64,000 nt of DNA from Hortaea werneckii (GCA_037044905.1 JBAOKB010000071.1:434001-498000), one strand, 5' to 3'; numbered from the stretch's first letter, positions 24,593 through 35,991 are shown. Numbers and translations: made by a program. Notes: generated by a model from the sequence alone, not told the origin.

Positions 24593-26597
24593 ATGGCAGC
24601 ACTCCTCGCCATTGCAGCCCTTGCAGCTGCTAGTCCATTACACAAACATACACTAGACACTGATGCTCTCGCGAAGCATTACTTCGGCAACGATGCCCCA
24701 TGGTACAAAGACCGAATCCCATACTTCGAATGTTCCGACAAGAAGATTCAAGACGTCTTCTACTACCGCTGGAAGATTTTCCGTGCGCACCAGCGAGACA
24801 CGGGAATCCGCGGCTATGTGTCAACCGAGTTCCTCGAGGATGTCAGCTGGCAGCTAGAGCCCTGGGCCACGCTCAATGATGCGACTGGCTTTCACCTTGG
24901 CGAAGGCCAATGGCTTCGGGATCGTAGATTCGCAGACGACTATATCAACCATATGTACAATGGGGGCAATGACCGGCATTTCACGGACTGGATGGAGCAG
25001 AGTGTCTGGAGACGGTACACTGTCGACGGGGACGTTGAAAGCCTTACTACCCATCTCGCTGACATGATCGATCTGTACAATGAGTGGGATGATGCCTTTG
25101 ACGACTCCAAGGGCCTGTACTGGAGAGAGCCTGGCGGATGCGACGGAGTACACCATTTCCAGCATCGACGCTTCAGGCGGAGAAGATGGCTTTACCGGAG
25201 GAGAGGCCTTCCGTCCTTCGATCAACTCGTACATGTGGGCCAATGCTCGTGCTATCGCGGATACAGCCCGGGTAGCTGGACAAGACGACGTTGCCACGGA
25301 TTTCGACCAGAGAGCTGCTGCATTGAAGGATCGGTTCCAGACATCGATCTGGAATACCTCACTCGAGCATTTCATCGACCGATATTACGTGGACAATGAA
25401 TACGTCAACTACTGGGAACCGATCCGTGGCCGCGAGCTGGTCGGTCTCGTCCCATGGATGTTCGGTATGCCAGACGACAACTCGACATACAGCGCTGCCT
25501 GGAAGCATCTGCTTGACCCCGAAGAGCTCCGCGGCTCTGGCGGTATGCGAACGGTCGAGCCGTCCTATGAGTACTACATGCGTCAGTACCGATACGCCAT
25601 TGTCATGGGTGTTCCGCAGTTAGAGTGCCAGTGGAACGGCCCTGTGTGGCCATACCAGACCACCCAGATATTGTATGGAATGGCGAACCTGCTCAATGAC
25701 TATTATCAGACTGTGATCTCCAGGTCTGACTACCTCGATGAGCTGCGTCGGTACACCGATCTGCATTATGTCAATGGGACAGACCTGCTGGATCTTCAGG
25801 AGGACTATAACCCAGACGACAGCGGCACAGTCAGAGTTGGTCTGCCTCGCTCTGACCATTATTTCCACTCTGGATACAACGACCTCATCATTAGCGGTCT
25901 GGTCGGGCTCGTCCGCGTGCTGATGATACGATTGAAGTCAACCCGCTGATTCCAGAGGACTGCGACATTACCTCGTTCCGTCTCCAAGATATCCTGTATC
26001 ACGGTCGCTCAATCGCCATTGAATGGGGTTCTCAAGGGTCTCCATCTCGAAGTCGACGGTGAAACGGTCGCTTCTTCTTCCACAATGGGAAGACTCACAG
26101 CCTCCATCTCTTCAGCTCCAGCACCTGAGATCACACGGCCAATGGCAAAGTCGATTCAGCTCGTCCGTGGCGAATACCCTCTCGGCTCGGCATCGAGCTC
26201 GGCATCGAGCAGAAACGAGACCGAGAACGTCCACGATGCTATTGACGGACGGACTTGGTTCTTCCCGGAATTGCCTCACGGATGGGACTCTGAATCTCAA
26301 AACAAAACGTCAGATCAGTGGTACAAAATCGACTTTGGCAACCAGACTGAGGTCACGAGCTGCGAGTTGGCTTTGTTTGTCGATGGCGGTGACTATGTCT
26401 TGCCAAATCATTATGAAATCCAGATGCCGTCTTCTAATGGATCATGGAGTGCAGTTTGGCAGCACAAGATGCCGGAATTGGTGGCCAACGGTGTGACGAC
26501 AATTGAGGGGGATGCTATCGTGACAAAGGCGCTGAGACTAGCGTTTACGCAGGAGGCAGGAAAGAGAGTGCGCTTGGCGGAATTCAAGGTGTACTAA
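24593..26597 (+). CDS. Secreted MGH1/GH63-like glycosidase with C-terminal discoidin-like module
   Basis: The ATG at 24593 gives a signal peptide (MAALLAIAALAAASPLHKH). The catalytic part belongs to the six-hairpin (alpha/alpha)6 group (GH63, MGH1-like): KKIQDVFYYRWKIFRAHQR, DDAFDDSKGLYW, GGEAFRPSINSYMWANA, RGRELVGLVPWMFGMP and QCQWNGPVWPYQTTQ-type motifs (here LECQWNGPVWPYQTTQIL). The last ~150 residues (FGNQTEVTSCELALFVDGG...RLAEFKVY) resemble an F5/8-type sugar-binding module. The frame is broken three times: about 25125-25133 (+1), 25915-25921 (-1) and 26012-26025, where besides the shift about ten residues seem missing compared with what the family has after SIAIEW. It is either an indel-rich assembly or a decaying gene. 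Substrate not predicted; an alpha-linked glycan is likely from the family. Confidence 0.78.
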
Positions 26598-26944
26598 GCT
26601 AGGTCGATAGTGTTTGTGGCAGATAAAACTGGCAGTCATAATTCCCAATGCCACTTTTCACGTTCTCTTGGTACATGCCTTTCTTTTTTGACGTGCATGT
26701 ATTTCACACGCCTGTCCACGCCTCAACAGACGACCACCAGCCTCGACTGGCCGTAGGTGTCAGGCGCCGCGTATGTGACGTTTCGACCCAGCTTTGGATT
26801 GCAGCGAAAGAAGCCTGAGATGCATCTTAGCTCACTTCATTCCTTGAGATGAGCCAAAAATGCACAAGGTGCGAAGAGTGATTTGCTGAAGCGGCGCAGA
26901 GGTGTGTCTTCCCTTCGAGGGCTTATCACCCAGAAGGCGATAAT
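26598..26944. other. Intergenic between convergent genes
   Basis: 3' flanks of the glycosidase and of the proteasome chaperone gene. Nothing else seen. Confidence 0.6.
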
Positions 26945-27415
26945 TCACAGACAATCCAGAACCAAGCCCACAACCTCCTCAAAAACCGCCCTATTCATGC
27001 TGGCAGCCTCCTCCAAACCCAGTCCAAGCACCAGTAATCGCTCCTCACTCGGTCGCTTCATCAAAACCGCGCTCGCCACCGTCGTTCCCAAGGTCTGGCC
27101 GATGACTTCCTCCTCCCTTTTGGTCCCTCCAAGCACCGTCGTAGCCGTCAAGTCACTCCTCGGTAATAAGTCGTTTTCAGGTCCCGTGCCGGAGTTGGTG
27201 AAGGAGAAGCCAGGGTTCATTGGGTCGGACGCGGCTGTGGCGAGAGGAACGTGTACCCAATGAGAAAATTTACCGGACTGCGAGATGGTGATGAGAAGCT
27301 TATCCGCAAAAGAAAGACAGGATACAGTTGTTAAGCGGCCGTTTGCAACACCTGAGCTGGTTTTCGATGATGCCGGGAAAGGCGCTGGCTGGACACTGTA
27401 ATTCGTAGATGCCAT
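26945..27415 (-). CDS. Proteasome assembly chaperone 3-like protein
   Basis: Single-exon protein of 156 residues matching the Pac3/Poc3-type chaperone family (PF10178), which helps build the proteasome alpha ring. Signature stretches are DKLLITISQSGKFSHWVHV, DLTATTVLGGTKREEEVIG, and the C-terminal EERLLVLGLGLE with FEEVVGLVLDCL. The start is ATG 27413-27415. It is divergently transcribed from the helicase gene at 27753, sharing a 337-bp upstream region. No frame break. Confidence 0.75.
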   Translation of the reverse strand: MASTNYSVQPAPFPASSKTSSGVANGRLTTVSCLSFADKLLITISQSGKFSHWVHVPLATAASDPMNPGFSFTNSGTGPENDLLPRSDLTATTVLGGTKREEEVIGQTLGTTVASAVLMKRPSEERLLVLGLGLEEAASMNRAVFEEVVGLVLDCL

Positions 27416-27752
27416 TATGCTGGATGAAAGATGCCTGAATGCTCGTGAAGACCGTCTCGCTTCCGTGAATACGCGAGTCCACTTTCGCTACCGCCTGTCT
27501 CGACCTCAAGTTGGCGCACCGTGTGATTTGCGGTAGATCTACGTCTTTCCTGCATTGGATGCTGCAACGAGAGCCACTGGAAGGCTTGAAGCTTGCCAGT
27601 CTTATCGTTATCGCATGCGGTGCCGGCCCGCTAGGCCCCGGGGCAGCCGCTGCATGATTTGCGGGGAAGTCCAATCTCAAAATCTCAAAAAGTCCAGCCG
27701 ACGGACCAAAAGATCAGGTGGATTATAACAACTTGCTGTCCAGCATTGGACG
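27416..27752. promoter_or_regulatory. Shared divergent promoter region
   Basis: 337 bp between the starts of the proteasome-chaperone gene and the ribosome-biogenesis helicase. It holds a 10-bp perfect palindrome GCCCCGGGGC at 27635-27644. Coupled expression of the two growth genes is an inference. Confidence 0.45.
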
Positions 27753-30700
27753 ATGCCCAAGTTCGTGCCTCGCGATCGCAAGCAGCGGCGATTACCCAAA
27801 CAACAACAAAATGGAACCGACACCAACTCTGAAGAGCTGGTCCCGGAGACGAAATCCGAACGAGACGCTCGCCGCGCAAAGCTGACCGCGGATTTACGAG
27901 ACCAACAGCCCCAATCGAAGATTTCTAGCAAGAAGCGCAAGAGGCTGGACAAGTATGTCGACAGCAAGCTGAAGAAAGAGGAGAATTTGGAACTGTTGAA
28001 GAAGCTTGCGGCCCACAAAGTAGACACAAGTTTGCTGCAGAGCTCGAAGAAGCTGGGCCGGGCGGGCGAGACGAAGAGGGAAAGGTTCTCAAGGGCGTTG
28101 CAGGAGCAGGCTGCCGGGATTGGCGATCACGACGATGTGCTCCTCGAGCAGCGACCTGAGGCACCTCCGGATGCGTCAAGCGACGAAGACGAAGATAATG
28201 CGGCGGAGGAGGCCACAGAAGCGGCACCTGTTGCACCAGCACCAGAAAAGCCTGCTTTAGGCTTTGGTGGAGGGCTGAAGCGTCCGTTAGATGTAGGGGA
28301 GGATGGCAGGCCCGTGATCAAGAAGCGCAAGCGAAGAAAGAAGGAAAAACCGTCATTTTCGCAGCCGGATTACGATGACCAGGCAAGCAGTGACGATGGC
28401 GGTGGGGAAGAGGATGATAAGGCTACTGAGGAGGACGGGTCCGAAGATGAGTGGGGTGGATTCTCGGACAGCGGAGAAGCCCAAGAAGATGCTGCATCCG
28501 ATGACAGTGGGTCAGAAGTATCTGACGACGGGGAAGGGATGTCAGATGAGGACAGCGACGATGATAGCGAGGGAGATGACGAGGAGGACGACGACGCCGA
28601 TTCCGAATCTCTACCCTCTGTCGCATCTGATCGCAAGGAGCGCGTGTCAGCATTCAAGCAATGGGCAGACTCGCAACGCAATACAGCACTTGATTTCACG
28701 CCATCAGCACCTCTTGCAACTTCAGCCCAGGTTGACGAAAAAGTAAAAGCCAACTTCAGACCCCGTGAACCTTCACCAGATCCGATGCTTGTCGCCAGCA
28801 CAACACAGACAAATGGCGAGCGGACCAGTAGGCCGGCTGCAGCGATTACGATACCACGAGATGACGAGATACAGGAGGCTCGAATGCAATTACCTGTGGT
28901 GCAGGAAGAACAGAAGATAATGGAGGCCGTCCACTCGAACCCTATCATTATAGTCTGCGGCGCTACTGGTTCAGGCAAGACCACTCAGGTGCCACAGATG
29001 ATGTTCGAGAGTGGTTACGGCTCGCATGTTGGCGAGCAGACGACGAATGAAGCGGCTGGGATGCAGAGTAAAGGCATGATAGGAGTCACTCAGCCCAGAC
29101 GTGTTGCTGCTGTATCCGTTGCAGAGCGCGTCGCGACCGAGCTCGGCGGGTCTTACAAGGGACGAGTTGCTCACCAGGTCCGGTATGATACCAATGTCAG
29201 CCGCGATACGGCCATCAAGTTCATGACGGATGGTATCCTGCTCCGCGAGATAAGCCAGGACTTCATCTTGTCCAAGTACTCCTCCATCGTCCTCGATGAA
29301 GCGCATGAAAGAAGCGTGAACACCGACATTCTGATTGGTATGCTTTCTCGCATCGTCCGTCTGCGTTCTGAACTCGCCAAAGAGCAGCCAGAGAAATACT
29401 ATCCGCTTAAACTGGTCATCATGAGTGCTACGCTACGGGTCAGCGATTTTGCGGAGAACCCACGCTTGTTCAGAGGTGGAGCACCGCCTATTGTGCAGGC
29501 CGAGGGGCGGCAGTTCCCTGTGGAAGTACATTGGAGCCGGAAGACGCAGCGTGATTTCGTTTCAGAAGCTGTTAGCAAAGTGGCAAGGGGACATCGGAAA
29601 TTACCACCCGGTAGCATGCTTGTGTTCCTTACGAGTCAGAACGAGATACAGGTCACAGCTAAGAGATTGAAAGAGAAGCTCGGTGGGGCCAATAACGCGA
29701 CGTATGGTTTTGGCAAGGCGAAAGAGGAGGCTAAGCACAGACCTCTGGAGGCAGACGATTTCGAAGATGATAATGCCCGGCGAAACAACGACTACCTCGA
29801 AGGTGAAGAGGACGCCGATTCTGACTCAGAGCCTGAGATAACTGGTCTCGACTCTGAAGCCGACGACGCAGAATTCAATATTGCCGAAGAAGAGTCGCAT
29901 TTTGGGCCGCGTGACCGCGGTGTGCTGAAGCCTCATATCCTACCTCTATATGCGGCGCTACCCTCCGCTCAGCAACTGAAGGTCTTCCAGCCTCCGCCAC
30001 CAGGCCATCGTCTCATTGTCCTTGCAACCAATGTAGCAGAGACATCGCTCACGATCCCCGGCGTCAAGTACGTCTTTGATTCCGGCCGCGCGAAAGAAAA
30101 GCGCTACGATCTGTCCACCGCCGTGCAGACCTTTGAGATCGACTGGATCTCGAAAGCTTCCGCGTCTCAGCGAGCTGGTCGTGCAGGCCGTACGGGGCCC
30201 GGTCATGTGTACAGATTGTACAGCAGTGCCGTTTATGAGCAGTTCTTCGCTGAGCACACGGTCCCTGAGATCTTACGGACACCGTTGGAGAGCACTGTTC
30301 CTGCAGCTGAAGGCGATGGACATTGATAACGTGGTCAACTTTCCTTCCCAACTTCTCCGGACACGAATCAGTTGGCGCAGGCGGAGCGATTGTTGAAGAA
30401 TCTTGGCGCTATAAGTGAACGCGATGGAACGATCACGGAAAGAGGTAGCGAGATGATGGGTTACCCTGTCTCACCACGTTTCGCGAAGATGTTGATACTG
30501 GCGAAAATGAATGGGATCCTGGACTTGGCTGTTGCGGTCGTGGCTGGACTGGCGGTCGGCGATCTGTTCATCCAAGAAGCGCAGGCAGCGAATGAAGACG
30601 ATGTCGGAGACGACGACGACAACTCCACAGACGATGGCGACAGCGATGCCGAGACACGTCATGAGAAGCGCCAGATGCAGACGGCTGCGCAGACCGCGGC

Positions 30701-31591
30701 GCGGAAACGACACCAAGCCTTCACGAGCGCCCAAGCGAAGCTCGCCCGCCGCGACGACAAGAGCGACGTCGCCAAGCTCCTCACCGCGATCGCCGTCCAC
30801 GCGGAGAAGTCAGGAAAAGACCAACCCATGTCAGCCGCCAGCACCTTCTGCGAGGAATTCTTCCTGCGCGAAAAAGGCATGTCCGAAGTCCAACAGCTGC
30901 GCCGCCAACTCCAGAACATCGTGTCCGCCCGTCAAGCCACCGCTGTCCCCGGCAGCACCGCCGCTCTTCCACGACATCCTCCCCAAACCCACGGACAAAG
31001 ACCTCGCCCGCCTCAACCAGATCGTCGCAGCGGGCTTCCTCGACCAGATCGCCATCCGCGCCGACCTCCTGCCCTCCGCGTCCGAAACCCTGTCGGCCTT
31101 CGGCCGCAAGCCCCGCCGAGCCCTCGAAGTCCCCTACCAAACCCTCCTCCCTTCCGCCGAGGTCGACAAGGCCCTCTCCCCACAAGACCAGGAACTCCAG
31201 CGCTCCGTCTTCCTCCATCCGTCCTCCGTCCTCGCTAAACTCACCGTCGGCGAAATGCCGCGGTATATCGTGTACTCGCACCTCTCCCGCGCCGCGAGCG
31301 TCCGCCACGACCCTCTCAGGCAAAGTGGCGCGTACGCGCATGCATCCCCTGACCGCGATCGAGGAAGGCAAAGTCCTGGCGAATCTGGCTGAGGGCACGC
31401 CGTTGTTGGAGTTTGGGAAGCCCCTTGGGAGGATTGAGGAGTTAGGTGGCTCATCGACGAGACGGCAGTGTCTTGTTTCGGTCGCGTTGAAGGCGCCGTT
31501 GGGGAATGCGTGTTGGCCGTTGACGGCGTGGAAGGTGGTGCAGAGGAGGGGGAAGCGGGATTGGGAGGTTGAGAAGGTTGTTGGGAGGTAG
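27753..31591 (+). CDS. ECM16: DHR1/Ecm16 (DHX37-type) DEAH RNA helicase of the SSU processome
   Basis: Essential nucleolar DEAH-box helicase that releases U3 snoRNA during 18S rRNA maturation. The protein would be about 1,279 residues, close to yeast Dhr1 (1,267). The N-terminal 370 residues are basic (KKRKRLDKYVDSKLKKEE) then extremely acidic (280-315). The motor shows motif I GATGSGKTTQ at about residue 403, motif II DEAH at about 515, motif III SAT and motif VI QRAGRAGR at about 806. Helicase-associated and OB-fold regions follow (QIVAAGFLDQIAIR, EMPRYIVYSHLSR). The frame is broken four times: surplus C at 30299-30300, missing base at 30344-30348, surplus C in CCCC at 30948-30951, and +1 at about 31295-31303. 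The first two compensate each other. Intron-free otherwise. Confidence 0.92.
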
Positions 31592-31867
31592 AAGAGCTGT
31601 TTTCCTGTCTGTGTATAAAGGTCATTGCAGTGCACGCTGATCCTTGACCGGCTCTTGGTTATGTCTCATACTGAGTAAGGAAGTTCGGAGTATGTAGAGA
31701 TGGAGAGCAACTTGTCGATATCATAGTTTTACAGTGTAGATAAAGTGGAGGGTTATGTTCACAAGTAATACACTCACCCCAGCACCCACTGCTAGAAATA
31801 CACGTTCTACCAATTCCCATCCCCAACGCCGCTCTAATATGCACACCAGTGGGTATCATCATCATCA

Positions 31868-32872
31868 TCATTTCAGCCAAACCGGCCTTCGCCCTCCACC
31901 GCTCATATACACATTACTCCCACCCTCGGGCGGGGACTCACAAACCGCCAACCCCGGCATCCCCTCCTCCTGCCCCTTCCCATTAAACCTCCCCAACAAC
32001 CAATCCGTCACACTGACCACCCTGGCCATCCCCTCGATCCCTCCCCCCGACTCCCCTCCGTATGCTCAATCGTATGCCTCACTACCCTCCCTCCTCATCA
32101 AATTCAAAGACAAACACCCCCGTGAACTCGTCCTCGTCCTGGCCCTCGAGTTTCTGCTTCGTCGCGGCCGCCTCGTGCGGCGTTCGACTACTGCCGACGA
32201 TGAACTCCTTGATCCGATCGACGGGATCGCGACGCGCGTGCGAGGGGTTCTGGTACACCCCGCCCGTGCCGTCGCGATGCCGCGTTCTCCCGCACGTTTT
32301 CCATTTGACGATGAGATGCTCGTCGCGATAGCCGCTGCTGGTCGGGATAGGGTTGTGGTTCCGCACCATGCGTTCGGAGAGGATGGTGAGCTGCACGTTG
32401 CCGACGAGGGGCACGCGGCCCCAGGCTACGGGCGCGGTCCACAGCGCGGCGATGTAGGGGATCCGTCCTGCGACGGTGGGGAGGTGCGGGTGGGTGGAGG
32501 GGAAGAGGTGGAGGGTTATTTGGGGACTGAGGATTTCGCTGGGGAGGGGGGATTGCAGGAGGGTGGGGAGGCTGTCGTGGAGGATCTGCACGGTCTTGCC
32601 GAGTTGGAGGGTTCGTTCATCTGGGGGTTGGTGGTCGTTGTTGTTGCCGGGTTGGGTATGGATTGGAGTGGTGTCCGGGTGAAGAAGATGTCGCGGTTGA
32701 GGCGGTCGTTGGCGTCATTGACCTGCGCGAAGCAGCGGCGTGGGCGCGGATGTCCGCATCGTGGTGCGGTCGGTGCGGTGATGGCTACCGCGGTGGAGGG
32801 GACTCGGGATGCATTGGCACGAGGCAAGCGTGAGGGCAGGAAGGTTGTGCGCATCAAGGTTGGGGTCGTCAT
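31868..32872 (-). CDS. Conserved fungal protein of unknown function
   Basis: I recognise this as a conserved ascomycete type but cannot name it. Joined over three breaks it is about 335 residues. The first ~70 residues are Arg/Thr/Pro-rich (RTTFLPSRLPRANASRVP), possibly a mitochondrial leader. The middle reads KLGKTVQILHDSLPTLLQ, HLPTVAGRIPYIAALWTAP, SERMVRNHNPIP and VFVFEFDEEG, which has the look of an NTF2/SnoaL-like alpha+beta fold. The end is MARVVSVTDWLLGRF...GRRPVWLK. Breaks, all consistent with one missing base: about 32603-32606, 32089-32091 (GGG on the minus strand) and the six-G run at 32043-32048. The start ATG at 32872 is the first in frame. A 377-residue plus-strand frame over the same DNA is its shadow. 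Confidence 0.6.
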
Positions 32873-33397
32873 CTGTCTACCAGACTAGACGGGTGCGGTG
32901 TCTCCATCCAGCAGGTGTGGTTGAGTCTAGACAAGAGCATGGACGTGGATGTGGATGTGGGGAGAGATGTTTGACTGATGACATGCACCGTCACCCGTTG
33001 GCTTTGTAAAGTCACGTGACAGGCGATATAGCTCGGGACGATTAGCGAACCAGCGGTTGATTAGCAAATGCGGCGGCGGAGTAGCGGCTTCACTGGCCTC
33101 ATCTCTCCTCGCTCTCTCCACATGGAAGAAGATGGAAAGTTTGGAGCCATCGAGCGCGGCGAAAGCACGTCCCCCAGAACGTGGGGCTGACGTCGATTAT
33201 GGCGTCGGTCGGCAACTGAAGGCGGAAGGTCATCAACAATGCCATTCTGGCTGAATGCTGCCCCCTTCCCACCGCGCCAGGATTCGCACCTTTCGGTTGA
33301 TTTGCCTGGTGACGAGCCGCATAGTACAAAGGTAAGGAACATCGCCGCATGGCTGGAAATTTTTATTTCTTCCCCTCTGTGTCCTAGCTGTCTTTCC
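32873..33397. other. Intergenic, divergent promoters
   Basis: 525 bp between the unknown conserved gene and the epimerase. No credible gene. Confidence 0.6.
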
Positions 33398-34389
33398 ATG
33401 TTTCGTCTGTCCCACCTCTCACGTCCCTTGTTCAACGCCACCTCCCGCCTCGCCACTAGGACTTACACCACTATGGCTCCCCAAGGCAAGCGCATCGTCT
33501 TCACCGGCGGCAGTGGTAAAGCCGGCCGTCATGTCATCCCTTACCTGCAGAACAAGGGACATCGCATCCTGAACCTCGACATCGCCGAGTTCCCTAACCC
33601 GGAGGCCAATGTCTACACGCTCAAGACCGACCTCACCGATAGCGGCCAGGTCTACAATGCCTTGACCACCCACTACGACTTCGATGGCTACGAACAGGGC
33701 TACCCTGAAGGCCCACCGGACGTCATCATCCACTTCGGCGCCGTCGCCCGCAACCTGCTAATCCCGGACAACGAGTGCTTCAAGCAAAACGTGACGGCCA
33801 CCTACAACATCATCGAAGCCGGCTCGAAGCTGGGCGTGAAGAAGATCATCATCGCCTCGTCCGAGACCACCTACGGCGTCTGTTTCTCCGAAGGCAAGAC
33901 GGACTACGCCTGCTTCCCGCTGGAAGAGGACTACGACCGCAACCCGATGGACTCGTACGCGCTGTCGAAGCTGTGCGGCGAACGCACCGCCCGCACCTTC
34001 AACCGACGCTACGGCAACGACATCTACGCGCTCGCCATCGGCAACGTCGTCGAGCCGCACGAATACGCCCGCGACTTCCCCACCATCGTCAACCAGCCGG
34101 AGACCCGGCGCCGCAACGCCTGGTCCTACATCGACGCGCGCGACCTCGGCCAGATCTGCGACCTCTGCATCCAGAAGGACGGCCTGGGCTTCCAGTCTTC
34201 AACGCGACCAACACGACCTCGACGACCAAGGAGCCCATCAAGACCATCCTCCAGCGCTTCGAGCCTAACACGCCCATCTGGCGCGAGATGGGCGAGTATG
34301 AGGCGCCCATGTGCAATCGCAAGATCCGTGAGGTGTTGGGGTTTAAGGAGGAGCATGACTGGAGGAAGTATTACCAGCCTGAAAAATAG
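33398..34389 (+). CDS. Extended SDR, NAD-dependent epimerase/dehydratase-like
   Basis: Member of the extended short-chain dehydrogenase family (PF01370), most like bacterial and fungal NAD-dependent uronate/sugar dehydrogenases. The nucleotide loop is FTGGSGKAGRHV, the catalytic region ASSETTYG and the YxxxK motif YALSKLCGE; WSYIDARDLGQI and KIREVLGFKEEHDWRKY are typical of the fungal group. The first ATG in frame (33398) adds a 25-residue Arg/Ser/Thr-rich leader (RLSHLSRPLFNATSRLATR), a plausible mitochondrial presequence. ATG 33473 (MAPQGKRIVFTGG) is the alternative cytosolic start. One base is missing at about 34195 (CAGTCTTC instead of CAGGTCTTC): beyond it VFNATNTTSTTKEPIKT continues to the stop at 34387-34389. 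Substrate not known. Confidence 0.83.
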
Positions 34390-34819
34390 AAAGAGAGAAA
34401 GATCTAGATGGATGTGTGGGCAGCAGTTAGCTTTTTATACGGTAGATACGAATAGACGAATAAAAACATGTCGCTTCTTGTTGCATTTTGAGACCATTGT
34501 TAGACTTTGAAGAAAGAGTGTTGTCGGTAGAAAGGCCCCTTCAAGCTAAACTTCGCCCATAGAATGTACTGTATGAACTGGCCCTGTGCCTTTCGTCGTG
34601 ATACGTACATTGGAGAACTCCCAACCCTCGCTCCTACACAGGACCAGTCTCAATTCGACTGCCAGATCAGCCAGCAAAGAGAATAAAAAAAGAATAAGAG
34701 AGAGAGAGAAAAAAAATAACAATAAACAAAATTCAGCGACCAGCAAATGCCCACACTCTTACAATGCACGCTCGGATATACGCCAGCTACCACCCCGAAA
34801 AGGCGAAAAGAAAAAGAAG

Positions 34820-34833
34820 AAAAAAAAAAAAAA
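34820..34833 (+). repeat. Poly-A tract (A14)
   Basis: A14 inside an A-rich stretch of the convergent intergenic region. Confidence 0.7.
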
Positions 34834-34907
34834 CAAAAGAAAGTCCGATAGCGTCAAGCCATCGTCCGCACAACCTTTCAAACCTACAACCCCCATCAAC
34901 CACCTTC

Positions 34908-34936
34908 CCCCCTCCCTCCCTCCCTCCCTCCCTCTC
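34908..34936 (+). repeat. CCCT/CCTC microsatellite
   Basis: Seven near-perfect CCCT units. The purine strand is G-rich and could form unusual structure. It lies 30 bp 3' of the RTA1-like stop codon. Confidence 0.75.
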
Positions 34937-34964
34937 CCCAATCTCCCCAACCCATCCCAAAAAA

Positions 34965-35991
34965 TCAACCCCACAAACCCCACCCTCCTCCTCCTCCTCC
35001 TCCCCCTCCTACCCGCTCCCCCTCATCCTCCCCCCTCCTCCCCAAAACCCTCCCCGGAAACCAAACCGTCAACCCAATCCCCACGACCGCCACAGGCCCA
35101 AACTCCAACCACCCGTACAACGCCTCCCGGCTCAAGACCCTACTCCCCGTTTGCCGTTTCCCCACCGTCGCCGTCGCGGTAGCGCACTCCGCCATCCGGA
35201 AAAGCGTCCGGAGGTAGACCCCGCCTAGCGCGAGGAGGAGGATGACGCGGAAACCACGGCGACGGGTCCAGATCGTTGAACCTTTGGTCTTGAAGAGGAA
35301 GTGGATGGTAAGGGAAGCGAAACCCGCGAGGACCATAGACTGGAAGACGAGAGTGGCGAGGAAGATCTCGTCCGCGTCCATTTTCGCGGAGTCCGTGTTG
35401 GAAGTGCGGGAGGCGGAGGCCAGGACGGCCGCGCCGGGGAGGAAGAGGAGGGCGGTTAGGGCGTCGAGGGCGAGGAAGAGGGAGGGGAAGAGGTGGGGAT
35501 TTCCGGAGGAAAGGGAGGGAGAGGGGAAGGGGCCGTAGAGTGTCGCTAGTCTCGCGATGCAGAGGTAGAGGGTTGAGGTGAAGGACAGCGGGGCGAGGAG
35601 GAGGAGGGTCAATTGCGCGATATAGAGTTCTGCGCTCGTGGCCCCACCCCTCGCGCTCCCGGTACTCGTATCGCTGGTGTTACGACTAACGTCGTGATCG
35701 AAAGCGGACACGGCAGAGCAGGTACGCAGCACATAACCCAGCAATTCGAGCAGACAGCCGAGGAAGAGGGGCAGGGCGGAGGAGGGTCTTGAAGCGCAGG
35801 AGGGAGGAGAGGTTGGTGAGGGTTGAGGTCAGGTAGCAGATGAGTGCTACGATGCAGAGTTCGAGGGAGGGGATGTAGCTGGTGGGAATGGTTAGTGGCT
35901 TTTGGTGGCCAAGGGCGAGATGGTGTGGAGGGGGGGGAGGGGGTTGAACGTGCCCGTAGTAGATGAGTCTTGGATCTTGGTCGGGGGTCAT
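34965..35991 (-). CDS. RTA1-like lipid-translocating exporter family protein
   Basis: Seven-helix fungal membrane protein of the RTA1 family (PF04479), whose yeast members (Rsb1, Rta1, Pug1) affect lipid or sterol-drug tolerance. The start ATG is at 35989-35991 (MTPDQDPRLIYYGHVQ), followed by a short Pro-rich lumenal tail. Helices include LELCIVALICYLTSTL, LTLLLLAPLSFTSTLYLCIA and VILLLALGGVYLRTLFRM, the latter with the family's R-(L/I)-F-R-(M/V) motif. The C-terminus is a Gly run coded by (GGA/GGC)n DNA. The frame shifts at the four-C run 35768-35771 (minus-strand reading): three C would join ...FKTLLRPA to LFLGCLLELLGYVLRT, the conserved second-third helix link. About 342 residues. Confidence 0.85.

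Larger units (their letters stand above)
34390..34964. other. Intergenic between convergent genes, simple-sequence rich
   Basis: Convergent 3' flanks containing AG/A-rich DNA (34678-34735), an A14 run (34820-34833) and a CCCT microsatellite. No credible gene. Confidence 0.6.

Noticed and set aside
30290..30360. Programmed ribosomal frameshifting
   Set aside because: Breaks occur in many unrelated genes without slippery heptamers or conserved structure, and their homologues are not known to frameshift.
31755..32888. 377-residue plus-strand open frame
   Set aside because: Low-complexity translation without family similarity; the opposite strand carries a conserved protein in three frame pieces.
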